From assembly GCA_958413895.1 (NCBI GenBank), contig CATYVQ010000013.1:1-64000 (forward strand): DNA of 64,000 bases, given 5' to 3'. Under the pieces are notes generated by a model, which did not search any database, had not been told where the DNA came from, and saw only the letters and a list, made by a program, of their open reading frames with translations. Every line of letters starts with the position of its first letter. Position 1 is the first letter of the stretch. This DNA comes from an uncultured Collinsella sp. Lineage in GTDB: Bacteria > Actinomycetota > Coriobacteriia > Coriobacteriales > Coriobacteriaceae. This document shows positions 7,057 through 15,359 of the stretch, in pieces. Position numbers and translations under genes: made by a program.

Positions 7057-8436
7057 ATGAACACCGAGGAAATTGCGCGCATCGTCGGCGATCAGCGCGC
7101 CTACTTTAAGACGCACGCCACGTTTGATGTCGATGTTCGACGTCGCGCGCTCGTGAGTTTACGCGATGCGGTGCGGGCCCACGAGGCCGATATCGCCCAT
7201 GCGCTCAAGACCGATTTGGGGAAGTCGCATGACGAGGCCTATATGTGCGAGATTGGTACGTCGCTTTCCGAGATTCGACATCAGATCGCTCACGTGGCTC
7301 GGTGGAGTCGTCCGCGCCTGCGTCCGTGCGATCTCGCTAACGCCGTGAGCGTGTGCAAAACGCAAGCCGTGCCCTATGGCGTCACACTCATCATGGCTCC
7401 GTGGAACTACCCGTTTTTGCTAACACTCGAGCCGCTCGCCGGCGCCCTTGCCGCGGGCAATACCGTGGTCATCAAGCCGAGTGCCTATGCTCCGGCATCG
7501 AGCGCGGTGCTCAAGCAAATCTGTGAAGAGGCATTTGATCCGTGCCTGGTGACGGTCGTCGAGGGCGGGCGCGCCGAAAACGAAGCGCTGCTCGATGAGT
7601 GCTGGGACAAGATCTTCTTTACCGGTAGTGTTCCGGTCGGCAAGCTCGTCATGGAGCGCGCGAGCAAAAACCTCACGCCTGTGACGCTTGAGCTGGGCGG
7701 AAAGAGCCCCTGCATCGTGGATGCGACGGCAAACTTGAAGGTCGCGGCACGCCGCATCGCATTTGGTAAATGGCTCAACGTGGGCCAGACCTGTGTAGCG
7801 CCCGACTATCTGCTGGTCGACGTGCGCGTGCACGATGAGCTGTTGGGCCTCATCAAGGAGGAGGTCCGCCGTATGTTTGGCGAGTATCCGCTCGATAACG
7901 AGGACTACGGTCATATTGTCAACGCCAAGCATTTTGCGCGCGTGCGCGGGCTGATCGATCCCGATAAGGTTGTGCTTGGGGGTGCCGCGCGCGAGGCTTC
8001 GCTCAAGATCGAGCCGACGATTTTGGACGGCGTGGCCCCCGATGACGCCGTGATGCAGGAGGAGATTTTCGGCCCCATCTTGCCGGTGCTGACGTTTGAG
8101 AGCCTAGACGAGGCCGAGACGTTTATTACGGATCGTCCGACGCCGCTGGCCCTGTATATCTTTAGTCAGGATCGCGCGGTTCAGCAGCGCTTTGTGCGCT
8201 ACGTGCCCTTTGGCGGCGGCTGCGTTAACGACACCATCATGCATCTGGCTACGAGCCATATGGGCTTTGGCGGCATGGGAGCGAGCGGTATGGGGCAGTA
8301 CCATGGCCGCGAGAGTTTCGATACGTTTAGCCACAAGAAGAGCATCGTGAACAAGGCGACGTGGCTGGACGTGCCGTTTCGGTATGCGCCCTACGCAAGC
8401 TGGAAGCACAAATTCGTGCGCATGTTTGTGCATTAG
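7057..8436 (+). CDS. aldehyde dehydrogenase (ALDH3-like)
   Basis: NAD(P)+-dependent oxidation of an aldehyde to its acid. The 459-residue length and a hydrophobic, basic C terminus suggest the ALDH3 (fatty or aromatic aldehyde) branch. Visible motifs are APWNYPF, the nucleotide-binding IKPSAYAPA and FFTGS, the catalytic Glu in LELGGKSP and the catalytic Cys in NVGQTCVAPDY. It is co-transcribed with the iron alcohol dehydrogenase (eight-base gap with GAGG before the ATG). A 264-base stretch follows before the next gene; I see only a weak GGCCG/CGGCC hairpin near 8463-8494 in it. Confidence 0.9.
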   Translation: MNTEEIARIVGDQRAYFKTHATFDVDVRRRALVSLRDAVRAHEADIAHALKTDLGKSHDEAYMCEIGTSLSEIRHQIAHVARWSRPRLRPCDLANAVSVCKTQAVPYGVTLIMAPWNYPFLLTLEPLAGALAAGNTVVIKPSAYAPASSAVLKQICEEAFDPCLVTVVEGGRAENEALLDECWDKIFFTGSVPVGKLVMERASKNLTPVTLELGGKSPCIVDATANLKVAARRIAFGKWLNVGQTCVAPDYLLVDVRVHDELLGLIKEEVRRMFGEYPLDNEDYGHIVNAKHFARVRGLIDPDKVVLGGAAREASLKIEPTILDGVAPDDAVMQEEIFGPILPVLTFESLDEAETFITDRPTPLALYIFSQDRAVQQRFVRYVPFGGGCVNDTIMHLATSHMGFGGMGASGMGQYHGRESFDTFSHKKSIVNKATWLDVPFRYAPYASWKHKFVRMFVH

Positions 8437-8700
8437 GATCAGATGACATAGGGCAAACAAAATGGCCGCCCCCGCGTAAGCGAAGACGGCCACTTCTCAC
8501 GATGAAAACGTGTATCGGAGTTGGCAAGACCCGCTGCAACGGGTGCCATCCGTACCCCTATCTTATCTGCAAGTGCTCTGTCTCGCAAGCGTTGCGGCAA
8601 CTGGGTGAAAGGCGCGAGTGGGTGAATTTGTGTCCGCACGGGCCCGTAAGCTTCTCAGTACGGTTAAGCGCCGATTTATCCGGCTGTTAGAGGAGCTGCT

Positions 8701-9027
8701 ATGTACGAGCCTTCACGTGTTCTTCTGTCATTTCACATTGCAGGATTTCAGTATGCCGATGGCGCCTTGGTCCTGGGCGATCTTAAAGCGGGCGATAAGC
8801 TGACGCTGTGTGCCGAGCGCGATAATCCCCATGACCCCGAGGCGGTTGCGATCTACTACGGCAACACCAAACTTGGCTATGTTCCGGGAAACGAGGTCGG
8901 CCCGCTGTCCTTGATGATGTATTACGGCCATGAGGACGTATTTGAGGCCCGCGTGCAACAGGTTGCTCCCGAACGCAGCCCGTGGCATCAGGTGCGCGTT
9001 GGACTTTACGTGGTGGATGCTCGCTAA
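8701..9027 (+). CDS. stand-alone HIRAN domain protein
   Basis: A 108-residue protein made almost entirely of a HIRAN domain: FHIAGFQYADGA, then LKAGDKLTLCAERDNPHDP, EAVAIYYG and LGYVPGNEV follow the family pattern closely. HIRAN domains bind DNA 3' ends or stalled-fork structures, usually as part of helicases or nucleases. Stand-alone copies are common in bacteria but poorly characterised. GAGGAG precedes the ATG. It is followed at 18 bases by a 59-residue gene and then a metallophosphoesterase, all on the + strand. Confidence 0.8.
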   Translation: MYEPSRVLLSFHIAGFQYADGALVLGDLKAGDKLTLCAERDNPHDPEAVAIYYGNTKLGYVPGNEVGPLSLMMYYGHEDVFEARVQQVAPERSPWHQVRVGLYVVDAR

Positions 9028-9045
9028 TCGGTAAGGGAGGCGGCC

Positions 9046-9225
9046 ATGTTTGATAACGATGATCTGTTCGATCTGACAGACGATCCGTTTGAGTGGGATC
9101 TGCTACTCGATGACGATGAGTTGGAGCAGGATCGTAAGAAGCGGCAGGGCAAGAACGCCCAGAGTGATGCGTCGAAAAAGAAAGACAAACGCCGCCGCGG
9201 ACTGTTCGGCGGGCTCTTTGGATAA
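9046..9225 (+). CDS. small charged protein, unknown function (59 aa)
   Basis: The 59 residues start with an acidic half (MFDNDDLFDLTDDPFEWD, then LLLDDDELEQD), continue with a strongly basic lysine/arginine stretch (KKKDKRRR) and end GLFGGLFG. AAGGGAGG lies a few bases before the ATG, a strong ribosome site, which argues for a real gene. The gene lies between a HIRAN protein and a metallophosphoesterase, 18 bases after the HIRAN stop. No family recognised. The charge split could suit nucleic-acid or membrane contact, but that is speculation. Confidence 0.6.
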   Translation: MFDNDDLFDLTDDPFEWDLLLDDDELEQDRKKRQGKNAQSDASKKKDKRRRGLFGGLFG

Positions 9226-9291
9226 CCGCCACATCGCTGCGTCTGTATACTTAGCACGAGTTGAACACGTTGCGAAATGAGGACAGAGACG

Positions 9292-9837
9292 ATGATGTGG
9301 TTTACCGCCGACCTGCACCTGGGCGATACGAATATCTTGCACGACATGGATCGGCCGTTTGGCTCGGTCGAGGAGATGAATCGCAAGGTCATCGATGCCA
9401 TCAATGAGTGTGTGGCTGCGGATGACCGCCTCTATATTTTGGGTGACTTTACCTATCGTTTGCCCCTGGCGGAGGCGGTGCGCCTGCGCGAGCGTATCGA
9501 ATGCCAGAACGTGACGCTCATCCGTGGTAACCATGACGGCGACTGGGAAGATCCCGACGTACCGCAGATTTGGGAAGACGTGCGCGATTACCTGGAGATT
9601 GCTCCCGGCTATGCCAAGGGCCATCGCCTGGTGTTGAGCCATTACCCCATGCTCAGCTGGAATGGCAAGGCGCGTGGCGCCATCATGTTACACGGGCATA
9701 TCCACAGCAGAGGAGACCGCACCAACGCGCGCAACCGCGATCGCGAGCGCCCCGTTTACCGCTACGATGTGGGCCTCGATGCCAATGACTGCAAGCCCGT
9801 AAGTCGAGACCAGATCTTGAGCTTCTTTGGACTGTAA
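9292..9837 (+). CDS. metallophosphoesterase
   Basis: Calcineurin-like phosphoesterase of 181 residues with all five metal-site blocks: DLHLGD, GDFTY, GNHD, SHYP and HGHIHS. The small size and HGHIHS ending resemble the bacterial YfcE/YvnB-like group; the substrate is unknown. Start codons at 9277, 9292 and 9295 are possible. 9292 was chosen because GAGGA lies eight bases before it. Upstream neighbours are the 59-residue protein and HIRAN protein on the same strand. A hairpin terminator follows at 9859. Confidence 0.85.
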   Translation: MMWFTADLHLGDTNILHDMDRPFGSVEEMNRKVIDAINECVAADDRLYILGDFTYRLPLAEAVRLRERIECQNVTLIRGNHDGDWEDPDVPQIWEDVRDYLEIAPGYAKGHRLVLSHYPMLSWNGKARGAIMLHGHIHSRGDRTNARNRDRERPVYRYDVGLDANDCKPVSRDQILSFFGL

Positions 9838-9858
9838 TTAGAAGTGCAGGTAGAATGA

Positions 9859-9892
9859 ACGCGCCGCGTAGATGGTCTGCGCGGTGCGTTTT
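9859..9892 (+). terminator. hairpin terminator after metallophosphoesterase
   Basis: ACGCGCCGCG pairs with CGCGGTGCGT and is followed by a short TTTT. It ends 19 bases before the antiterminator gene and separates the two units. Confidence 0.6.
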
Positions 9893-9910
9893 AGTAGGAG
9901 CGATGATTTC

Positions 9911-10750
9911 ATGAGGGCTATCCAGCGCATTAACCACAACGCTGCCATCTGCGAAGATGGCGCGGGGCGTCAGCTTATCGCGCTGGGTCGCGGTATCGGT
10001 TTTGGAGATATGCCACACGAGGTCGACCTGGATGTCGTCACCCGCACCTTTTACGGTATCGATTCAAAGTACCTGGCGTTTATCGACGAGGTCGATCCGG
10101 AGGTGTTGGAGTTTTCCGCTCAACTGGCCGATATCGCAACCGGGCAGCTTTCGTACGAATTAAGTCCAAATTTTCCCATTACACTGGCAGATCATATTCA
10201 GTTTGCTATAAAGCGTGCCCGCGAGCACATGGTGGTGTCGCTGCCGCTCGAACGTGATTTGGAACAGCTGCACCCCATCGAATATCGCTTGGGCGAGTTG
10301 GCCGTTCGCGGTATTAAGAAAACCTTTGCCGTCCGCATGCCCCAGAGTGAGGCCGCGGGTATCGCCATGTCGATTATCAATGCGGCGGTTAAGCCGAGTG
10401 AGCGGCGTGTGCTTGCCGAACAGCAGGAGGAGCGCCTGCTCGATATGACGGTTGCGATCATCCAAGAAGAACTGGGCGTGACGGTCGATCGTTCGTCGTT
10501 TGCCTTTACTCGCTTTGCCACTCATGTGCGCTATCTGCTCGACCGCGTGGCGAAAAAAGAGCCGATCGATACCGAGAATTCCGGTCTCTACGACGTGCTC
10601 GTGGAGCAATATCCGGCGGCATCGCGTTGTGCCCATCGTGTCGACGAACTGATTCAGGAGACCTTTGACGAGCCGCTCGCGCAAGAAGAGCTCGTCTACC
10701 TGATTATGCATGTGAATCGCGTTGCTTCTTCAAATTCAGATAACCAGTAG
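9911..10750 (+). CDS. BglG/LicT family transcriptional antiterminator
   Basis: RNA-binding antiterminator controlled by PTS phosphorylation. The N-terminal ~55 residues form the CAT RNA-binding domain (IQRINHNAAICEDG, ALGRGIGFG). Two PRD domains follow, with the usual His sites in PHEVD-like and LADHIQFA contexts and in ATHVRYLL and IMHVNRV. The 279-residue size is standard. The ATG at 9911 has TAGGAG upstream. It should bind the RAT site at 10865-10901 and allow read-through into the PTS gene at 11093, so gene and target are adjacent. Confidence 0.9.
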   Translation: MRAIQRINHNAAICEDGAGRQLIALGRGIGFGDMPHEVDLDVVTRTFYGIDSKYLAFIDEVDPEVLEFSAQLADIATGQLSYELSPNFPITLADHIQFAIKRAREHMVVSLPLERDLEQLHPIEYRLGELAVRGIKKTFAVRMPQSEAAGIAMSIINAAVKPSERRVLAEQQEERLLDMTVAIIQEELGVTVDRSSFAFTRFATHVRYLLDRVAKKEPIDTENSGLYDVLVEQYPAASRCAHRVDELIQETFDEPLAQEELVYLIMHVNRVASSNSDNQ

Positions 10751-10864
10751 GGGCATTTAGGCGTTTCAAAACTGTCTCGGCGACCGTTCGCGGGTCGTTT
10801 GCTACCGTTCGTCGGTAATCTGAGCAGCAGCGAACGTGTCTGCCGCATATACTCGCCGTGTGTT

Positions 10865-10954
10865 GGGTGTTACTCACGGCGCTGCTCCGAGAGGCACTAC
10901 CGATTCTGCCGAGGTCCCTATTGGGTCTCTGTCGGTTGTGCGCGGGGCTTTTTT
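10865..10954 (+). promoter_or_regulatory. RAT antiterminator site overlapping an intrinsic terminator
   Basis: GGGTGTTACT (10865) through GGCACTACC (ending 10901) matches the ribonucleic antiterminator consensus of the BglG/LicT family, which has the form GG-TGTTACT, a variable loop, then GGCA--ACC. Its 3' half overlaps the 5' arm of a terminator: GCACTACCGA (10894) pairs with TCGGTTGTGC (10932-10941), followed by GGGGC and a T6 run. The two structures are mutually exclusive, as needed for antitermination. The remainder of 10751-11092 holds no gene that I can support. Confidence 0.75.
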
Positions 10955-11092
10955 CATGTCGATCCACCCGGGAATCACATGCAATCAAATCTCTTGCCAA
11001 CGGGCATCGCGTGCTGCGCAGGCGCGAGCAGAGTCGTGTGCCCAGGCGTCGTGAAACCCCACGGGTTTTAGTTGGAAGAGAAGGGATTCGAC

Positions 11093-12541
11093 ATGGCTGT
11101 CGATAACAAGAAGATTGCCGAGGACGTGCTTGCTGCCGTCGGCGGCGCCTCCAATGTGACGAACGCGACGCACTGCATGACCCGTCTGCGTCTGAACCTT
11201 AAGGATCAGTCCATCCCCAATGACGATGAAGTCAAGAAGATCAAGGGCGTACTGGGTGCCCAGTGGTCTGGCGGCCAGTATCAGGTCATCATCGGCCAGA
11301 ACGTGCCGAAGGTCTATGACGCCGCCATTGCGCTGGGTGTTAAGGGCGAAGGCTCCATTGACGAGAGCCTCGATAGCGGCGCCAAGGAGCCGCTGACGCT
11401 CAAGACTGCGGGTATGGCTGTCTTGAATTACCTGTCAAAGTCGGTTGTCCAGCTAATCCCCATTATGCTCGCGGCGGCAATGTTTCGCACCATTGCTGCT
11501 ATCTGCGGTCCGACCATGTTGAACATTTGGTCGGCTGACAGCGAGATTTATAACCTGTTTAACAGCTGGCTGTATAACGCAGGGTTCTACTTCATGCCGA
11601 TCTTCTTAGGTTGGTCTGCGGCAAAGCAGCTCGGCGCAAGCCCTCAACTTGGCATGATGCTTGGCGGTGTACTCATCGCCCCCGATCTTATTGATTTAGT
11701 CGGCGCTGCCGCTGAGACTGGTGCAACGACGACGAGCGTCTATGGCCTCCCAGCAGCGCTCAATAACTATTCCTCTACCGTTCTTCCCATCATTTTGAGT
11801 GTTCCGGTGATGTGGCAGGTCGAGAAGTTCTTTAAAAAGCACGTTCCCGATGCCCTTGCAACGGTATTCAATCCGTTCTTCACCATGCTTGTGATGGTCC
11901 CTGTCGCACTGTGCGTGCTTGCTCCCATTGGCTCTTTTTTGGGCGACGGCTTGGGTAACTTTATGTTCTCGCTTGGCAATTCTGGTGGAATTGCGGCCGT
12001 TATCGCAATTGCGCTTATTGCGGCACTTTGGGAGTTCCTGGTTATGACGGGCATGCATCAGGTCCTTATTACGCTTGGAATGGCGATGCTGGTCCAGAAT
12101 GGTTTTGATGCTTGTGTGTTCGCCGCTGCAACAATTGCCTGTGCTGCATCTTGGGGTATGGCGTTCGGTGGATTCCTGCGCATTCGTGAAAAGGACGAGA
12201 AGAGTCAGATGCTGGGCTTCTTTATTTCGGCGTTGATTGGCGGCGTCACCGAGCCCGTGCTGTATGGCTGCGGATTCAAATACCTGCGTACGTTTGGCGG
12301 CCTTGTTGCCGGTGGTCTTGCGGGTGGCTTGGTAACCGCTCTCGCCGGCTGCAAAATCTATGTTATTGGCAACGCAAGTATCATTTCGGCTGTTGCGGGC
12401 TACGCAGGAGGTGGAAGTGCGAATTTCTTCTGGGGTTGCGTTTCCCTTGTTGTGGGATTTGCCGTTTCTGCTGTGGTCACGTATCTCTTTGGCTTTACCA
12501 AGGAGCAGCTCGAGGAAGATGCTGCTGCCGCTAAGGCTTAA
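11093..12541 (+). CDS. PTS transporter subunit EIIBC (glucose/beta-glucoside superfamily)
   Basis: Membrane sugar permease that phosphorylates its substrate on entry. The first ~80 residues are an EIIB domain with the phospho-accepting Cys in NATHCMTRLRL. From about residue 105 on there is a ten-helix EIIC domain ending FGFTKEQLEED. The 482 residues leave no EIIA domain, so the EIIA partner must be encoded elsewhere. GAAGGGA precedes the ATG at 11093. Expression is probably antitermination-controlled by the gene at 9911. A ChbG-type deacetylase follows, so the sugar may be an acetylated amino sugar; beta-glucosides are the alternative. Confidence 0.88.
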   Translation: MAVDNKKIAEDVLAAVGGASNVTNATHCMTRLRLNLKDQSIPNDDEVKKIKGVLGAQWSGGQYQVIIGQNVPKVYDAAIALGVKGEGSIDESLDSGAKEPLTLKTAGMAVLNYLSKSVVQLIPIMLAAAMFRTIAAICGPTMLNIWSADSEIYNLFNSWLYNAGFYFMPIFLGWSAAKQLGASPQLGMMLGGVLIAPDLIDLVGAAAETGATTTSVYGLPAALNNYSSTVLPIILSVPVMWQVEKFFKKHVPDALATVFNPFFTMLVMVPVALCVLAPIGSFLGDGLGNFMFSLGNSGGIAAVIAIALIAALWEFLVMTGMHQVLITLGMAMLVQNGFDACVFAAATIACAASWGMAFGGFLRIREKDEKSQMLGFFISALIGGVTEPVLYGCGFKYLRTFGGLVAGGLAGGLVTALAGCKIYVIGNASIISAVAGYAGGGSANFFWGCVSLVVGFAVSAVVTYLFGFTKEQLEEDAAAAKA

Positions 12542-12570
12542 GGCACCTGTTTAGGTAGGATAATTACCTA

Positions 12571-12602
12571 GGGCACTTGGTTACGCTCCAAGTGCCCTTT
12601 TC
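12571..12602 (+). terminator. intrinsic terminator after PTS gene
   Basis: GGGCACTTGG and CCAAGTGCCC form a perfect 10-bp stem with a 7-base loop, followed by TTTTCC. It overlaps the leader of the deacetylase gene, so chbG may be expressed only by read-through or from its own promoter. Confidence 0.85.
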
Positions 12603-12619
12603 CATAGACTGGAGTCGTT

Positions 12620-13384
12620 ATGAAGCAATTGCTTATTCGTGCCGATGATATCGGTTATTCGTATGCCGTTGACTTGGGGATCGCCCGCAGCGTCAACGAG
12701 GGCTTGGTGCGCTCGGCGGGCCTTATGCCCAATATGCCCGAGGCCGAGCGTGGCTGGTCGCTTGTAGCGGATGCCGGCATTGCGGTGGGTCAACATACCA
12801 ACGTGTGCCTGGGCAAGCCGTGTGCCGATCCAGCGCTCATCCCAAGTATGCTCGAAGAAAACGGTGAGTTCCATAGTAGCCGCACCTTCCGCGAGCACTT
12901 TAAGCGCGGCGAGGAGCTGATCGACTTCGACGAGGCCTGTATTGAGATTCGTGCGCAGCATGACCGCTTTGTCGAGATTGTGGGCCGCGAACCCGATTAC
13001 TTTGAGGCGCATGCCGTTATGAGCAAAAACCTTAACCGAGCGATCTCGGCGGTCGCACAGGAGCTGGGCCTTAAGGAGCAAAAGGCGAGCTTCGACCCCA
13101 AGGCCGTGCTGCACTGCGGAGATACCGACCTACGCATGGTGATGCATTCGATGGAGCCGGGCTACGAGCCCAAGGACTCAATTATGCAGACGGTTCGCGA
13201 GATGGCCGATGGCGAGACGGTCGTCTTCGTGTGTCATCCGGGTTATCTCGATCGTTTTATCCTCGAGAGCAGCTCGCTTACGACCGATCGCACCAAGGAG
13301 GTCGATGCGCTGATCGACTCCGAGCTGTGGGCGTGGCTCGAGGCTCAGGACGACCTGCGCCTGATCGACTACCGCGACCTGTAA
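12620..13384 (+). CDS. ChbG/HpnK (YdjC) family carbohydrate deacetylase
   Basis: Predicted metal-dependent deacetylase of N-acetylated sugars such as chitobiose 6-phosphate. The 254-residue protein starts with the family signature LIRADDIGYS (metal Asp-Asp). Further landmarks are VGQHTNVC (metal His), PDYFEAHAV and FVCHPGYLD (His). The position 78 bases after a PTS EIIBC gene suggests that it acts on the imported phosphosugar, as ChbG does in enteric bacteria; this is an inference. A terminator and a REP-like palindrome follow. Confidence 0.85.
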   Translation: MKQLLIRADDIGYSYAVDLGIARSVNEGLVRSAGLMPNMPEAERGWSLVADAGIAVGQHTNVCLGKPCADPALIPSMLEENGEFHSSRTFREHFKRGEELIDFDEACIEIRAQHDRFVEIVGREPDYFEAHAVMSKNLNRAISAVAQELGLKEQKASFDPKAVLHCGDTDLRMVMHSMEPGYEPKDSIMQTVREMADGETVVFVCHPGYLDRFILESSSLTTDRTKEVDALIDSELWAWLEAQDDLRLIDYRDL

Positions 13385-13391
13385 AGACCCG

Positions 13392-13428
13392 AATTACCAC
13401 AAAGGGGACAGACACCTTCGCGGTAGTT
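13392..13428. repeat. REP-like palindrome, GGGGACAGACACC family
   Basis: AATTACC and GGTAGTT form the outer arms and AAGG/CCTT an inner pair around GGGGACAGACA. It lies eight bases after the chbG stop. The GGGGACAG core matches the type of REP sequence linked to RAYT transposases and resembles, without being identical to, the unit at 88-116. Confidence 0.55.
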
Positions 13429-13430
13429 CT

Positions 13431-13465
13431 GGCGCCGTTGCCATTATGGCGGCGGCGCCCTTTTT
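13431..13465 (+). terminator. intrinsic terminator after chbG-type gene
   Basis: GGCGCCG pairs with CGGCGCC with an inner GCC/GGC pair, followed by CTTTTTG. It directly abuts the REP-like palindrome. Confidence 0.75.
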
Positions 13466-13523
13466 GTCCGCGCGGCGAGGTAGAGTGTAGGCGATTGAAA
13501 TTTGCGTCCATTGAGGAGCTGCT

Positions 13524-15281
13524 ATGAACGAGATCAAGTGTCCGCATTGCGGCGAAGTCTTTAAGGTTGATGCATCCGGCTATGCGGATATCGTCAAACA
13601 GGTGCGCGATGCGGAGTTCTCGCGCGACTTGGACGAGCGCGTGAAGGCCGTCCAGCGCGAGGGCGAGCAGGCGCTGGAACTTGAGCGCTCGCGTTCGACG
13701 GCTGCCTTGCAAAAGGCAGAGTCTCAGCGCAACGCTCAGCTTGTCGAGCAGAAAAACGCCGCAGCTCAGGAGCTGGCACAAGAGGTCGCCAAGCGCGATG
13801 CCGAACTTGCCGAGCTGCGCGCCAAGCTCGAGGGCGCTGCCGCAGAGCGCGAGAGTGCAAGCCAGCGTGCGGCGGTTGAGGCCCGCGCCGATGCTCAAAA
13901 GGAGAATGCCGAGCTGCAGCGCGAGATCGACAATTTACGTGCGCAGTTGGAGCGCAAAGATGATGAAGCCAGGCTTGCCGAGGCGGCGGCACGCAATGCT
14001 GCTCAAAACGACCTGTCCGCGCGCGACGCTCAGATTGCCGAGCTGCAGGCCAGGCTCGCCGCGGCGGACAAGGCCCAGGAGATGGCGCTTGCTGCTGCCG
14101 CGGCAGAGTCGCAGCGTGAGCTCGATGCCGCTCGCAGCGAGGCCGAGCGCACGCTTGCCGACTATCAGGCGAAGGTGCAGGAGAAATTCTCCGCCGCAAA
14201 GGCTCAGTCCGAGCAGGAGGCAGAGGGTCTGCGCGCCCAGCTGCGCGAGCAGGAGCTGACGGCCAAAATGAACCTATCGGAGGCGGTCGCTGCGGTGGAA
14301 CGAGAGCGCGATGAGGCACGTGCCAAGCTCACGAGCGAGCTGGCAGTGCGCGATTCTCGCGAGGAACAGGCCAAGGCGGCACACGAGCTCGAGCTTGCGC
14401 AGGCCAAGCGCGCGAGCGATGACCTGATTCGCTACAAGGATGAAGAGATTGAGCGCCTTAAGGACATGAAGGTCCGTCTGTCCACCAAGATGGTGGGCGA
14501 GTCGCTCGAGCAGCACTGCGAGACCGAGTTCAACCGTCTGCGCATGACGGCGTTTCCCAACGCGTACTTCGAGAAAGATAACGATGCGTCCGAGGGTACC
14601 AAGGGCGACTTTATCTTCCGCGAGCGCGACGCGAGCGGTAACGAGGTCATTTCGATTATGTTCGAGATGAAAAACGAGAACGACGAGACCGCGACCAAGC
14701 ATAAAAACGAGGACTTCTTTAAGAAACTCGACCACGATCGCCGCCAAAAAGGCTGTGAGTACGCGGTGCTCTGCACGCTGCTCGAGCCCGAGAGCGAGCT
14801 CTATAACGCAGGGATAGTCGACGTGAGCTATCGCTACGAGAAGATGTACGTGATTCGCCCGCAGTTTTTCATTCCCATGATTACGCTTCTTCGCAACGCC
14901 GCCATGGGTTCGCTGCGCTATAAGCAGGAGCTGGCGGAGTACAAACAGCAGAACATCGACGTCACGAACTTCGAGGCCAAGATGGAGAAGTTCAAGGACG
15001 GCTTCTCGCGCAACTACAACTTGGCGAGCAAGCAGTTCGAATCGGCGATCAAGGAGATCGATGCCGCAATTAAGCAGCTCGAGAAGACCAAGGACGATCT
15101 GCGTCGCAGTACCGAGAACCTGCGTCTGGCCCACAACAAGGCCGATGAGCTTACCATTCGCAAACTCACCTGGGGCAACAAGACCATGAAGGCAGCGTTT
15201 GACGAGGCGCGCGAGACGGCAGCGGACACGGTCGATGAGCCCGCCGAGGCCGATTCGTATGAGGTCGAGGATGCCGAGTAG
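13524..15281 (+). CDS. DUF2130 domain protein (coiled coil plus PD-(D/E)XK-like nuclease domain)
   Basis: A 585-residue protein with an N-terminal zinc-finger-like CPHCGEVF, then a ~290-residue charged coiled coil, then the conserved DUF2130 block from about residue 325 (HCETEFNRLRM). In that block GDFIFRE and IMFEMKNE give an Asp...Glu-x-Lys arrangement typical of PD-(D/E)XK nucleases. DUF2130 proteins are widespread and uncharacterised; a role in DNA transactions is only inferred. It is a single-gene unit with GAGGAG before the ATG and a terminator shared with the convergent helicase gene. Very high Ala/Glu/Arg content reflects the coiled coil. Confidence 0.85.
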   Translation: MNEIKCPHCGEVFKVDASGYADIVKQVRDAEFSRDLDERVKAVQREGEQALELERSRSTAALQKAESQRNAQLVEQKNAAAQELAQEVAKRDAELAELRAKLEGAAAERESASQRAAVEARADAQKENAELQREIDNLRAQLERKDDEARLAEAAARNAAQNDLSARDAQIAELQARLAAADKAQEMALAAAAAESQRELDAARSEAERTLADYQAKVQEKFSAAKAQSEQEAEGLRAQLREQELTAKMNLSEAVAAVERERDEARAKLTSELAVRDSREEQAKAAHELELAQAKRASDDLIRYKDEEIERLKDMKVRLSTKMVGESLEQHCETEFNRLRMTAFPNAYFEKDNDASEGTKGDFIFRERDASGNEVISIMFEMKNENDETATKHKNEDFFKKLDHDRRQKGCEYAVLCTLLEPESELYNAGIVDVSYRYEKMYVIRPQFFIPMITLLRNAAMGSLRYKQELAEYKQQNIDVTNFEAKMEKFKDGFSRNYNLASKQFESAIKEIDAAIKQLEKTKDDLRRSTENLRLAHNKADELTIRKLTWGNKTMKAAFDEARETAADTVDEPAEADSYEVEDAE

Positions 15282-15300
15282 GGTATAGCGCATGGCGCAA

Positions 15301-15340
15301 GAAGCGGGGCCGCTGACGATGTTGCCAGCGGCCCCGCTTC
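15301..15340. terminator. bidirectional terminator hairpin
   Basis: GAAGCGGGGCCGCTG and CAGCGGCCCCGCTTC form a perfect 15-bp stem with a 10-base loop between two convergent genes. The flanking T-run is short (CGTTT on +). Confidence 0.7.
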
Positions 15341-15359
15341 GTTTACTTGGCTGATTCGG

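Noticed and set aside
8503..8690. Cys-rich 62-codon frame before the HIRAN gene.
   Set aside because: No ribosome site, no known motif and antisense-free but uncharacteristic codon use; not enough support.
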